Assembly: GCF_030818795.1 (NCBI RefSeq)
Contig: NZ_JAUTAY010000001.1
Coordinates: forward strand, 868,001 to 932,000
Length of the DNA stretch: 64,000 nucleotides
Direction of reading: 5' to 3'
Source: Microbacterium sp. SORGH_AS_0862
Lineage (GTDB): Bacteria > Actinomycetota > Actinomycetes > Actinomycetales > Microbacteriaceae
A program made the translations under genes and the position numbers. Positions 33,296 to 41,285 of this stretch are shown here, in pieces (position 1 is the first letter of the stretch; every line of letters begins with the position of its first letter). The notes beneath the pieces were generated by a model that saw only the letters and a list, made by a program, of their open reading frames with translations, was not told the DNA's origin and ran no database searches.

Positions 33296-34630
33296 ATGAT
33301 CAGGATGCGGGCGACGACGCGATTCGGGTATGCGCTGGGCGGTATCGCCTCCGGCACATACGGCACTGTGCCGGGACTCATCCTCATGCCGTACCTCACG
33401 GATCTTCTCGGGGTGGAGGCGGCGGTCGCCGGGCTCATCGTGTTCATCCCCAAGGCGTGGGACTTCTTCCTCAACCCGATCGCCGGCCGCGTGTCGGACC
33501 GCTCCCGGCGTCCGGACCGGCGCCGCCCCTTCCTGTTGCGAGCCGGCGTGATCCTGGCGCTCACCTTCGCCGCCATGTTCTTCGGCCCGAGCGCACCCCC
33601 CGTCGCCGGCGCGCTCTGGGTGCTCGCGCTCTTCGTCGCCTCGGCGACGGCGTACGCGTTCTTCCAGGTGCCCTACCTCGCTCTGTCGGCAGAGATCACC
33701 GACGACTACGGCGAGCGCACACGCCTCGTCACCTGGCGCGTGATCGTCTTCACTCTGGCGATCCTTGTCTCCGGCGCCGCGGCTCCCGCACTGGTCGAAG
33801 CGGCGGGCGGGCTCGCCGGCTATCGGATCATGGCGGGGGCGATGTCGGCGCTGATCCTCGTCGGCACCGTCGGCGTGTGGTGGGGAACCCGAGGCGCCGC
33901 TCGCGTGCGCAGCGAGCCCGCCGGCGGGCGACTGCGCACGCAGCTGGCGGCCGTGCTGGGCAACCCGGATGCCCGCCTTCTCGTCATCCCTTTCGTCTTG
34001 CAGGCGATCGCCATGGGCATGGTGCTCAGCGGCGTGATCTACGTCGCACGGCATGTGTTCGACGACGCATCCCTGGCGACGACCTGCTTCGTCTGCTTCG
34101 TGGCCCCGGCCATTCTGCTGACTCCGGTGTGGGCGGCGCTCGGGCGGCGCAACGGAAAGCGCAACGGGTTCGCGGTCGCCACTGTGGTCCAGATTGCGGG
34201 CTTCATCGGGCTGTTCGTGGCTGCGGGAATGGGGCAAGGGATGCTGCTCGCCGCCGCTGCCGTCGTCGGCGTCGGCTACGCGGGCGGCCAGCTCTTTCCT
34301 CTCGCCATGCTTCCGGATATCGCCGCCGATGACGCGAAGCGTTCCGGTCTGAACCGGATCGGGATGCTCGCCGGCGTGTGGTCGGGATTCGAACTGCTCG
34401 GCTACGCCCTGGGCCCGGCGCTGCTCGGGGTGACGATGAGCATCGGCGGCTACGTCGCCTCCACGCAGATCGATCTCCCGCAGACGGATGCAGCCAAAGC
34501 GGCGATCATCATCGGCATCTCCCTCATACCTGCATTCCTGTGCGCCGTGAGTCTGCTGCCGCTCTCGCGCTACACGCTGGATGCCCGGCTGCGGCGAGAA
34601 GCGGTCACCACTCCACCGGGATCCGCCTGA
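33296..34630 (+). CDS. MFS transporter, glycoside-pentoside-hexuronide (GPH) type
   Basis: 444 aa with about 12 membrane helices. The early segment RFGYALGGIASGTYGTVPGLIL, the loop FIPKAWDFFLNPIAGRVSDRSR and the central DAKRSGLNRIGMLAGVW helix fit the cation-coupled GPH symporter family (MelB-like). ATG 33296 lies 6 nt after TAGCAT, so the mRNA is likely leaderless. Two ACGAATA boxes precede it. It converges with the AsnC-type regulator, overlapping it by 26 bases. The substrate is unknown; sugar or sugar-conjugate uptake is the family norm. Confidence 0.88.
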   Translation: MIRMRATTRFGYALGGIASGTYGTVPGLILMPYLTDLLGVEAAVAGLIVFIPKAWDFFLNPIAGRVSDRSRRPDRRRPFLLRAGVILALTFAAMFFGPSAPPVAGALWVLALFVASATAYAFFQVPYLALSAEITDDYGERTRLVTWRVIVFTLAILVSGAAAPALVEAAGGLAGYRIMAGAMSALILVGTVGVWWGTRGAARVRSEPAGGRLRTQLAAVLGNPDARLLVIPFVLQAIAMGMVLSGVIYVARHVFDDASLATTCFVCFVAPAILLTPVWAALGRRNGKRNGFAVATVVQIAGFIGLFVAAGMGQGMLLAAAAVVGVGYAGGQLFPLAMLPDIAADDAKRSGLNRIGMLAGVWSGFELLGYALGPALLGVTMSIGGYVASTQIDLPQTDAAKAAIIIGISLIPAFLCAVSLLPLSRYTLDARLRREAVTTPPGSA

Positions 34631-35579
34631 TCGAACGCCCCTCACCGTCCAGGAGATGACCGTTGCGTTTCCACGTGCGCAGCACGGTCCACCGGTCGGC
34701 GACCTCGACGGCGGCGGCATCCTGCCAACGATGCTCGATCGACGGCAGAGCGGTGAGGGTCCGCATCCGCACACTCGCGAACACGGGTGAGGGGCCGACG
34801 ACGATACCCGCCCGGTGCGTCTCGGCGAGCAGACCCGCGCGATCCGCTGCGGCGTCGACGTCCCGTGCGCGCGCCCACAGGACCGCCGCGCGCCCGAGAC
34901 CCGCCGCCGCCATGGAGAGGTCGCAACCGAAGCGCAGAACCCCGGCGGCGATCGACCGATCGAGGGTTCGGCGCATCGTCGGTTCCGACACACCCAACCG
35001 TCTCGCCAGAGTCAGCACCGCGAGTCGAGGATCGTCGGCGAGCGCCGCCGCGATCTCCGCGGTGGCCTCGGGCGACGGCGGCCGCACGTCGCGACGCGCA
35101 CCTGCGGGCGCAACCAGCACACGCTGCTGTGCGCGCGAGAGGGCCTGCAGCCGCCACGTCGAGTCCTCCTGCACGATGGATGCGGCGACGTCGGTGCGCC
35201 GGATGCCGGCGCCCAGCCCCGCGATCGCGCGCACGCGCGCGCCGATCGCCTCGAGTCCGCCCGATTCGGCGACGACCGCCAGAACGCCCGCAGACGTCTC
35301 GTCGAGCGCGATCACCCAGGGCATCAGCGTGATCGCGTCGCGCACCGCCGCATCCGCGTCCATCAACACGAGCGCCACGTCGGTCGTTCGTGCCCACCGT
35401 TCAGGCGTCGGCCAGATCGTGGCCCAGGCGAGCCCGCCTGCGCGCAGCGCCTGCCAGTGGCGGGTCACGGTCCCGGTGTCTGCTCCGACGGCTGCGGCGA
35501 TTCGCGCCCACGGCGCCCGGGCGTCGATCTGCAGCGCGTGGACGATCGCAAGATCGAGTTCGCTGAGCGAGTCGGACAT
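34605..35579 (-). CDS. Double Lrp/AsnC-family transcriptional regulator
   Basis: 324 aa, twice the usual AsnC length. The N-terminal half has an AsnC helix-turn-helix (LSELDLAIVHALQIDARAPW, then ARIAAAVGADTGTVTRHWQAL) and a RAM-like ligand domain. A second winged helix (DDPRLAVLTLARRLGVSEPT) and a second RAM-like part (AGIVVGPSPVFASVRMRTLT) follow, so this is a tandem duplication or fusion. It is divergent from the M28-like gene and convergent with the GPH transporter. ACGAATA boxes lie immediately in front of its start and in front of both neighbours, suggesting a small autoregulated local regulon. Confidence 0.9.
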   Translation of the reverse strand: MSDSLSELDLAIVHALQIDARAPWARIAAAVGADTGTVTRHWQALRAGGLAWATIWPTPERWARTTDVALVLMDADAAVRDAITLMPWVIALDETSAGVLAVVAESGGLEAIGARVRAIAGLGAGIRRTDVAASIVQEDSTWRLQALSRAQQRVLVAPAGARRDVRPPSPEATAEIAAALADDPRLAVLTLARRLGVSEPTMRRTLDRSIAAGVLRFGCDLSMAAAGLGRAAVLWARARDVDAAADRAGLLAETHRAGIVVGPSPVFASVRMRTLTALPSIEHRWQDAAAVEVADRWTVLRTWKRNGHLLDGEGRSIRRIPVEW

Positions 35580-35620
35580 GCGACGAATATTCTCACGAAT
35601 GAGGACCCCTGTGACGAATA
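35580..35620. promoter_or_regulatory. ACGAATA boxes in the AsnC/M28-like divergent region
   Basis: GCGACGAATA (35580-35589) and GTGACGAATA (35611-35620) are spaced 31 bp, with a third weaker CACGAATG (35594-35601) between them. The spacing equals that of the pair at 33207/33238. The first box abuts the regulator start codon. Confidence 0.7.
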
Positions 35621-35667
35621 GATGGCGTCACAGCCTCGGGCGATGGACTCTACGTAGCGTGTTCCGC

Positions 35668-37086
35668 ATGACGATGACGGAATCGGCGATGATGGAGACG
35701 ATTCGGAGTCTGGTCGCCCTCGCCCCTCGCGCAACGGGAACCCCGGGAGGCGACGCGGCTGCGGACTATGTCCGGGGCCGATTCGAGCGCGCAGGCCTCG
35801 CGACCCAGGAGCTGCGGGTTCCTTCCTTCCGATGGGAGGCGAACGAGTGCCGACTCGATCTCGGGACTGAGACGATCGCGTGCGCACCCATCCTGCATTC
35901 CGGGCTCGTGTCGCACGAGTGGACCGGAAGTGCCTCCCACCGCCTCGTCGCCCCCATCGTCGACATCGGATCCGGTCGGGTGGCGGCACACGACGTGCGC
36001 GGGGCGATCGTGCTGTTCGATCTCACGTTCGACATGACGCTGGCGCACACTCTGCCTCTCGCGCGCTACATCCACGATCCGAACCGGCGGATGCTGCGCC
36101 GCGACGTGCTCGCCGGCCGCAACCCCTACGTGACGTCCCTCGCGCGGGTGATGCGTGATGCGGCGGCCGCGGGCGCGGTCGGCCTCATCGGAGTTCTGCG
36201 CGATTACCCCGACTCGCTCAGGTACCACAACGAGTACTACCGCCGCACGTTGTTCTCGCTGCCCGGCGCGTGGGTGACGCGCGCGGAGGGGCGACGGCTG
36301 CGGCGTCTGCTCGGTTCGTCCCCGTCCGAGGCAGCCCTGACGCTCACCGTCGAGCGTCGCAGGGTGACCTCGCGCAGCGTGATCGGCGTGTTGCCCGGGC
36401 GTACGACGGATGCGGTGATGGTGCAGTCTCATCACGACTCCGTCGGTCCGGGGGCGGTGGAGGATGCCTCGGGCACGGCGGAGGTGATCGCGTTGGCCGA
36501 GCACTTCGCCGCGCGCGACCCCGCGACGCGGCAGAAGACGCTGATCTTCGTGACGTTCGACACGCATTTCACCGGGTATCAGGCGCATCAGGAGTTCGCA
36601 CGACGTTTCGTGCTCTCGCGCGGCGCGCCGTGGCGAATCGTCCTGAACACGACCATCGAGCACATCGGCCTACGCGCCGTGGCGGGCGCGGATGGCGGGT
36701 TCGCCGACACCGGGGAGACCGAGCCGCGCGGGATCTTCCTGAACGTGAACCCGGCCTTCGCCCTGCGGATCGCACGCGCGGTGCGCGAGAACGGAATGCA
36801 CAGCACGACCCTGTTGGACGCGACGGCGCTCGAGTTCTTCGCGAACGGCATCCCTACGGACGCGTCGTTCACCCTGGTCAGCGGAGTTCCGACGGTGAGC
36901 CTGATCTCAGGGCCGCTATACCTCTACGACGACGCCGACACGATCGAACGCATCGACCGCACGCAGCTGGTGCCGGTCGCGCGGTTCTTCGCGCGCGTCA
37001 TCGACGACGCGGACGCCCGCCGAGGCGGTCTGCTCGGATTCCTTCCGCGTCGCCTGCGGCTGCTCCTGCCCCGCGGGCGCTGGTGA
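35668..37086 (+). CDS. M28-family peptidase-like protein with PA-like insert and altered metal site
   Basis: 472 aa. The M28 fold is recognisable: VQSHHDSVGPG (His255/256, Asp257), VEDASGTAEVIALAEHF (Asp266), and the later TLIFVTFDTHFTGYQ, NTTIEHIG and GPLYLYDDADT segments, with a PA-like domain between about 95 and 230. At the place of the catalytic Glu-Glu pair stand Thr299-His300, the third ligand Asp is Glu331, and the last His is replaced by Tyr (418/420). No signal peptide is seen. ATG 35668 lies 7 nt after TAGCGT, suggesting a leaderless mRNA. It is coupled to the alpha/beta hydrolase gene by TGATG. Activity may be lost or changed. Confidence 0.82.
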   Translation: MTMTESAMMETIRSLVALAPRATGTPGGDAAADYVRGRFERAGLATQELRVPSFRWEANECRLDLGTETIACAPILHSGLVSHEWTGSASHRLVAPIVDIGSGRVAAHDVRGAIVLFDLTFDMTLAHTLPLARYIHDPNRRMLRRDVLAGRNPYVTSLARVMRDAAAAGAVGLIGVLRDYPDSLRYHNEYYRRTLFSLPGAWVTRAEGRRLRRLLGSSPSEAALTLTVERRRVTSRSVIGVLPGRTTDAVMVQSHHDSVGPGAVEDASGTAEVIALAEHFAARDPATRQKTLIFVTFDTHFTGYQAHQEFARRFVLSRGAPWRIVLNTTIEHIGLRAVAGADGGFADTGETEPRGIFLNVNPAFALRIARAVRENGMHSTTLLDATALEFFANGIPTDASFTLVSGVPTVSLISGPLYLYDDADTIERIDRTQLVPVARFFARVIDDADARRGGLLGFLPRRLRLLLPRGRW

Positions 37087-38117
37087 TGCGCCACGGCACG
37101 ACCTGCCGCGTCGCCTTCCCCGCCACCGGCATCGACGGGTCGCTGCAGCAGCAGACGGGTCTCGTGCATGTTCCGCACCTGCCGGCTCCGGCGACCGGCT
37201 TCCCGATCGCGGTCTACGGCCATATGACGACCGGCGGCGGTCCCCGTTCCGCGCCGAGCACGGCGGATCCGACGCATCCGGAGTGGCGCCGGATGTCGCA
37301 GGGCGATGTCCTGTGCGACGCGCTGCTCGCGCGGGGGATCGCGGTGCTCCGCCCGGACTACGAGGGGATCGGCGGTCCCGGCATCCACCCGTATCTGATA
37401 GGCCCGTCGCTGGCCGAGTCCATGATCGCGATGGCGCGCGCCCGCACGCTCTTCGCGGCTCCCCTCGGTGACACGTGGCTCGCGGCGGGGCATTCGGAGG
37501 GCGCCGTCGGCGCGTTGTGGGCGTCGGTCTCCCCCGAGCCCGACGAGCGTTCTCGTCTGGTCGGAACGTGCGCTTTCGCGCCGGTCACCCGGATGGATCT
37601 CAGCATCGGCGCAGCGCTGCGAGTGCCGATCACGGCACCCGGCAGCGGCGTTATCTCCGCATTGATCGGGCTCATGGTGCGCGGCGCAGCCACGGTCGAC
37701 GCCGACCTTGCGCACTTGTGTGCGGGCGACGGGCTGAGTGCGCGTGCCCGGGCGCTGTGGCCGGGCCTCGGCAGTCTCTCGCTCACCGAGCTCGCGCGCC
37801 GCTCCTCGTGGGGCGGCATCGCGCCCGCGGCGATTCTCGGAACCTCGGGAGGAGAACTCCGCTCACGCTTGCTCGCGTCTTTCCGCGACAACGACGTTGC
37901 CGCATTGCGTGGCTTTCGCGCGCCGGTGCGGGTGGATGCGGCGGCCTTCGACGAGGTGGCGCCTGCTCCCCTCACCGGCGCGCTCCTGCGCCGGTACCGG
38001 CGGGCGGGCGTCGATATCACCTCGCACTGGTGGCCGACGCACCACTCCGGCACGATGCACGCGCGGTTCGCGCCTTCCCGCGCGGCCGCCTGGATCGCGG
38101 AACGACTCGGTCATTGA
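37086..38117 (+). CDS. Alpha/beta hydrolase (lipase/esterase-like)
   Basis: 343 aa. The nucleophile elbow GHSEG (in TWLAAGHSEGAVGALWASV) and a late His in SHWWPTHHSGTMHARF are visible, with FPIAVYGHMTTGG and VLRPDYEGIGGPG as the oxyanion-side strand and loop, resembling secreted LIP-type lipases but without a signal peptide. The start overlaps the M28-like stop by one base (TGATG). Its own stop codon lies in the first, degenerate unit of the repeat array that follows. The likely substrate is a small ester imported by the neighbouring transporter (inference). Confidence 0.85.
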   Translation: MRHGTTCRVAFPATGIDGSLQQQTGLVHVPHLPAPATGFPIAVYGHMTTGGGPRSAPSTADPTHPEWRRMSQGDVLCDALLARGIAVLRPDYEGIGGPGIHPYLIGPSLAESMIAMARARTLFAAPLGDTWLAAGHSEGAVGALWASVSPEPDERSRLVGTCAFAPVTRMDLSIGAALRVPITAPGSGVISALIGLMVRGAATVDADLAHLCAGDGLSARARALWPGLGSLSLTELARRSSWGGIAPAAILGTSGGELRSRLLASFRDNDVAALRGFRAPVRVDAAAFDEVAPAPLTGALLRRYRRAGVDITSHWWPTHHSGTMHARFAPSRAAAWIAERLGH

Positions 38118-38320
38118 GCGAGCCGACCGCGAGAGGAGACGCCCCCGCCCTCTCCGGTCGTTGAGCGAGCCGCAGGCGAGACGAAACACCCCCACCCTCC
38201 CCGGTCGTTGAGCGAGCCGCAGGCGAGACGAAACACCCCCACCCTCCCCGGTCGTTGAGCGAGCCGCAGGCGAGACGAAACGCCCACCGGTCGTTGAGCG
38301 AGCCGCAGGCGAGACGAAAC
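38109..38320. repeat. Family 4 repeat array (GGTCGTTGAGCGAGC..GAGACGAAAC)
   Basis: One degenerate unit (38109-38141) followed by four near-identical 32-bp units at 38156, 38203, 38250 and 38289, with periods of 47, 47 and 39 bp and short C-rich linkers. The first unit supplies the stop codon of the alpha/beta hydrolase gene. The same unit occurs twice after the TetR gene. Confidence 0.92.
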
Positions 38321-38328
38321 GCCGGGCT

Positions 38329-39613
38329 TCATGCCCAGAGCATCGCCTCCACGTCGTCCACGAGCGCCGGCGCACCGCCCGCCATCGCGATCCGCTCGCC
38401 GATCCGACGGGATGCGGCGGCGTACCGCGGATCGGCCAGCACACGGTCGACGGCGCGGGCGATCTGCGACGGCGACGGCCGGCCGGTGCCGAGACTGAGA
38501 CCGGCGCCGGAGAACTGCACGCGCGCCGACGTCTCCACCTTGTCCTCGCTGTCGCCGGCCACGACGATCGGCACCCCGTGACGCATGGCCTGGTGCAGGC
38601 CGCCGTAGCCGCCGTTCGTGACGAAGACGCTCGTGCGCGGCAGCAGGCGGTCGTAGGGCAGGTAGTCCGCGGCGAACGCGTTGCGCGGCAACGGGGGCAG
38701 ATCGGATGCGGCCCTGCCGCCGGCCGTGAGCACCACTTGCACCGGGCGGTCAGCGAGGGCCTGCAGCGACGGACCGATGAGCTCGGAGAAGTCGGTGTTC
38801 GCGACGGTCCCCTGCGTCACGTGCACGACGGGCACGTCCGGGTCGAGCCGGTCGATGAGCTCCCCCGCGGATCCGCTGGATGCGGCGGGCGCCGCCATCG
38901 GGCCGTAGAAGCGGAGGTGTGCGGGCGCGTCGCTGCGCGGGTACTCGAACTCGGCGACGGTGAACTGCGCGAGCAGGTCGCTGCGCGCGAGAACGTCCAT
39001 GAAGAAGGCACCGTCGAGCCCCGGGGCGTCGAGCCGGGCGAGCAGGTCGTCGAGCGCGCGATGGGCGCCCGACAATACCCAGCGGGCTGAGCGGTTGAGC
39101 ACCGCATCCCGCATCCGTCCGATGCCGCGCCAGCGCGCCGGCACGATACCGAGCCCGTAGGGCGGGCAGTCGCGGCTGGAGAACCCGGCGGGGCCGACGC
39201 CGCACATGACGACGAGCGGCCGTTCGGATGCGGGGCGCGCGAGCAGCCCCTGCACGCCGAGGAACGTCATGTCGTGGAACACGACGTCGACGGGCTCTTC
39301 CGCGAGGAGGGCGTCGAGCTTCTGCGCGGCGGGCAGCGCCGGGCGCACGAAGGCCTCCTCCACGCCGGCGTTGATGGTCGCGATCCCACGGTTGCGTCCG
39401 GTGGCGCCCACGGAGTCGAGGGTGTCCGCCTCGGCCGGGAGGGCGACGAAGTCGACGCCCGCAGCCCGCACGCGCTCCGCGTAGCGCGAGCCCGTCAGCA
39501 TCCGCACCCGCCACCCGCGGCGCAGCAGCTCCCCGCCCGACGACGAGCATCGGGTCGACGTGGCCCACGGCGGGCATCGCGCAGAGCAGCGCGGACCGAT
39601 TCGTAATTGACAT
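38329..39613 (-). CDS. UGT/MGT-type glycosyltransferase, frameshifted near the N-terminus
   Basis: About 427 aa if the frame is repaired. The N-terminal nucleotide-fold start MSITNRSALLCAMPAVGHVD is in one frame and the rest (ELLRRGWRVRMLTGSRYAER onward) in another. The switch is at 39531-39534, where GGGG stands for an expected GGG on the minus strand. C-terminal motifs TAGGRAASDLPPLPRNAFA, YLPYDRLLPRTSVFVTNGGY and HGVPIVVAGDSEDKVETSAR are those of macrolide/flavonoid-type GT1 enzymes. ATG 39613 lies 7 nt after TAGTGT (leaderless type). Either a pseudogene or an assembly indel. Confidence 0.82.
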
Positions 39614-39667
39614 GTTCGCCACACTAATGGATATTGAGGCACACCAACAGATCCGGGAGGACCGATC

Positions 39668-40321
39668 ATGAGCACAGTAACCACGCCGGCGACCACCAAG
39701 CATCCCGCCTTCGCCGAGACGGACGCGAGGGCATGGGCGCGATGGGGCGGCGGCCTGATCGCGGCGGGCGGCGCACTTCTGCTCGCGGCGACCGTGGTCG
39801 AGGTCGCACTCCGCACCGAACCGACCGGGCCGGCCCTGCCGCTGTTCGCCGTGCTGTTCCTGGCGAGCGCGGCGATCCTCGCCGCGGCGATGCTGCCCCT
39901 CGCGTTGGGCACGATGGCGGCGAACGGGATCACGGGGAGCCGGGTGCGGGGAACCTTCGCGCTGCTCGGCTTCGGGGCCGTGTTCCTCGCGAATCAGCTC
40001 GTCTACTACGTGATGACCTACGGCACGCCGGGCGGCGCGGACGCGGCGCTCGGATGGCTGCCGCTCACCCTCGGGATCGTGCAGCTCGTGCTGCTGATCG
40101 TCGGCGCCGTGGGGGCCGTGCGTGCCGGAATCGCGACCGGCGCGGCGCGGTGGGCACTGCTGGCGCTGGCCGCGGTCGTCGCCGTCACCGGCGGTATCGC
40201 CTCGGCGAGCGATGACGTGGCGACCGTCACGATCGCACTCGTTTCGTCGTGCGTGGCGCAGATCGTCGTCGGTGTGGTGTTCCTGGCTGCGCGTCCGGCC
40301 GCGAGCGGCGGTACGGTCTGA
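39668..40321 (+). CDS. Integral membrane protein of unknown function
   Basis: 217 aa with about six hydrophobic helices (GGGLIAAGGALLLAATVVEV, LPLFAVLFLASAAILAAAML, FALLGFGAVFLANQLVYYV and others). ATG at 39668 with GGAGG 8 nt upstream. It is divergent from the glycosyltransferase and followed by a TetR gene 2 bases later, so the membrane protein is probably controlled by that regulator. No family recognised. Confidence 0.8.
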   Translation: MSTVTTPATTKHPAFAETDARAWARWGGGLIAAGGALLLAATVVEVALRTEPTGPALPLFAVLFLASAAILAAAMLPLALGTMAANGITGSRVRGTFALLGFGAVFLANQLVYYVMTYGTPGGADAALGWLPLTLGIVQLVLLIVGAVGAVRAGIATGAARWALLALAAVVAVTGGIASASDDVATVTIALVSSCVAQIVVGVVFLAARPAASGGTV

Positions 40322-40323
40322 GG

Positions 40324-40977
40324 ATGCCCCGCGCGTACCACTCCCCCCGCCGCGAGGCCGAGGCGGCGGCCACGAGGGCGGGCATCGTGGCGGCGGCGGC
40401 GAGGCTGTTCATCCGAGATGGCTACGCGGCGACGTCGATGAAGGCGATCGCCGCGGAGGCGGGTGTCTCGGCGCAGACGGTGCAGCTGCACGGTCCGAAG
40501 CACGCGCTTCTCATCGCCGCGTTCGAGACGTCGTTCGCCGGCGACGAGGGGACGCACTCGCTCACCGAGCGTCCTCTCATCGCCGAGATCATGGCCGAGC
40601 CGGAGTTCGAGACCGCGCTCGATCGCTATGTCGCGTTCCTCACCGAGGCGAACCGGCGTTCGGCGGCGATAGTGCAGGCGATGATGGCGGCGGCGGATGC
40701 GGACGCCGCGGCTCGCGCGGCCTACCTCGAGCTCGAGGAACGGCGCCAGCGCGACATGCGACTGAGCGCGGTGTGGTTCGCCTCGCGTGGTCGCATCCCG
40801 GAGGCGGCGGTGGATGTGGCGGCGGACGTGCTGGGGCACCTGACGGGCCCGGCGACCTATCTCCACTTCACGCACGCGCGCGGATGGTCCGACGAGCAGT
40901 ACGGCACCTGGGTCGCCACCCAGCTCACTCACCTCGCCAACTCCCTCCCGCCCGCCGGAAACCCCTCCGGTCGTTGA
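40324..40977 (+). CDS. TetR-family transcriptional regulator
   Basis: 217 aa. The N-terminal helix-turn-helix (GIVAAAARLFIRDGYAATSM, then KAIAAEAGVSAQTVQLHGP) is typical; the C-terminal ligand domain is unassigned. It starts 2 bases after the membrane-protein stop, so it is co-transcribed. Its stop codon is the TGA inside the first unit of a family 4 repeat pair. Confidence 0.9.
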   Translation: MPRAYHSPRREAEAAATRAGIVAAAARLFIRDGYAATSMKAIAAEAGVSAQTVQLHGPKHALLIAAFETSFAGDEGTHSLTERPLIAEIMAEPEFETALDRYVAFLTEANRRSAAIVQAMMAAADADAAARAAYLELEERRQRDMRLSAVWFASRGRIPEAAVDVAADVLGHLTGPATYLHFTHARGWSDEQYGTWVATQLTHLANSLPPAGNPSGR

Positions 40978-41043
40978 GCGAGCGCAGCGAGACGAAACGC
41001 CCCACACCCTCCCGTTCGTTGAGCGAGCGCAGCGAGACGAAAC
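40969..41043. repeat. Two family 4 repeat units
   Basis: Units GGTCGTTGAGCGAGCGCAGC.. at 40969-40998 and 41014-41043, 45 bp apart. The inner part is AGCGCAGC rather than AGCCGCAGGC, so they form a slightly different sub-type from the 38156 array. Confidence 0.9.
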
Positions 41044-41285
41044 GCCCCCACCACGCAGAACTACTCACCCACGCCCAAACCGCAATACGTCCCCATTCCG
41101 CGCGGGATCAGGACAGTATGTGCTTGTCCCCCATTCGGTGGACTGTGTCCAACGAACCGATCACCGTAACATCGCACGCAGAGACGCGCCCCATGAATCC
41201 AGATGAATCACCCGACACATCACCGTCACATTCACCTGATAACGTGCGGCCCGTCAGCAAGGTACGACTGATGAAGGGGGAGGAT
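41044..41285. other. AT-richer leader region upstream of the priming transferase
   Basis: About 240 bases, clearly less GC-rich than the surrounding genes. Although a frame is open here, its third codon positions are A/T-rich (for example TCA, GAA, CCA), unlike real genes of this genome, so I treat it as a promoter and leader region. TAACAT (41167) and TAACGT (41238) are possible -10 boxes. Confidence 0.55.

Noticed and set aside
38156..38320. CRISPR-like array
   Set aside because: Regular 32-bp units, but spacers are only 7-15 bp, C-rich and nearly identical, and there are no cas genes; it is a simple tandem repeat.
41110..41285. N-terminal extension of the priming transferase to ATG 41193 or earlier
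   Set aside because: Third codon positions are A/T-rich in this stretch, while GC3 is high from GTG 41286, which has AAGGGGGAGG upstream.
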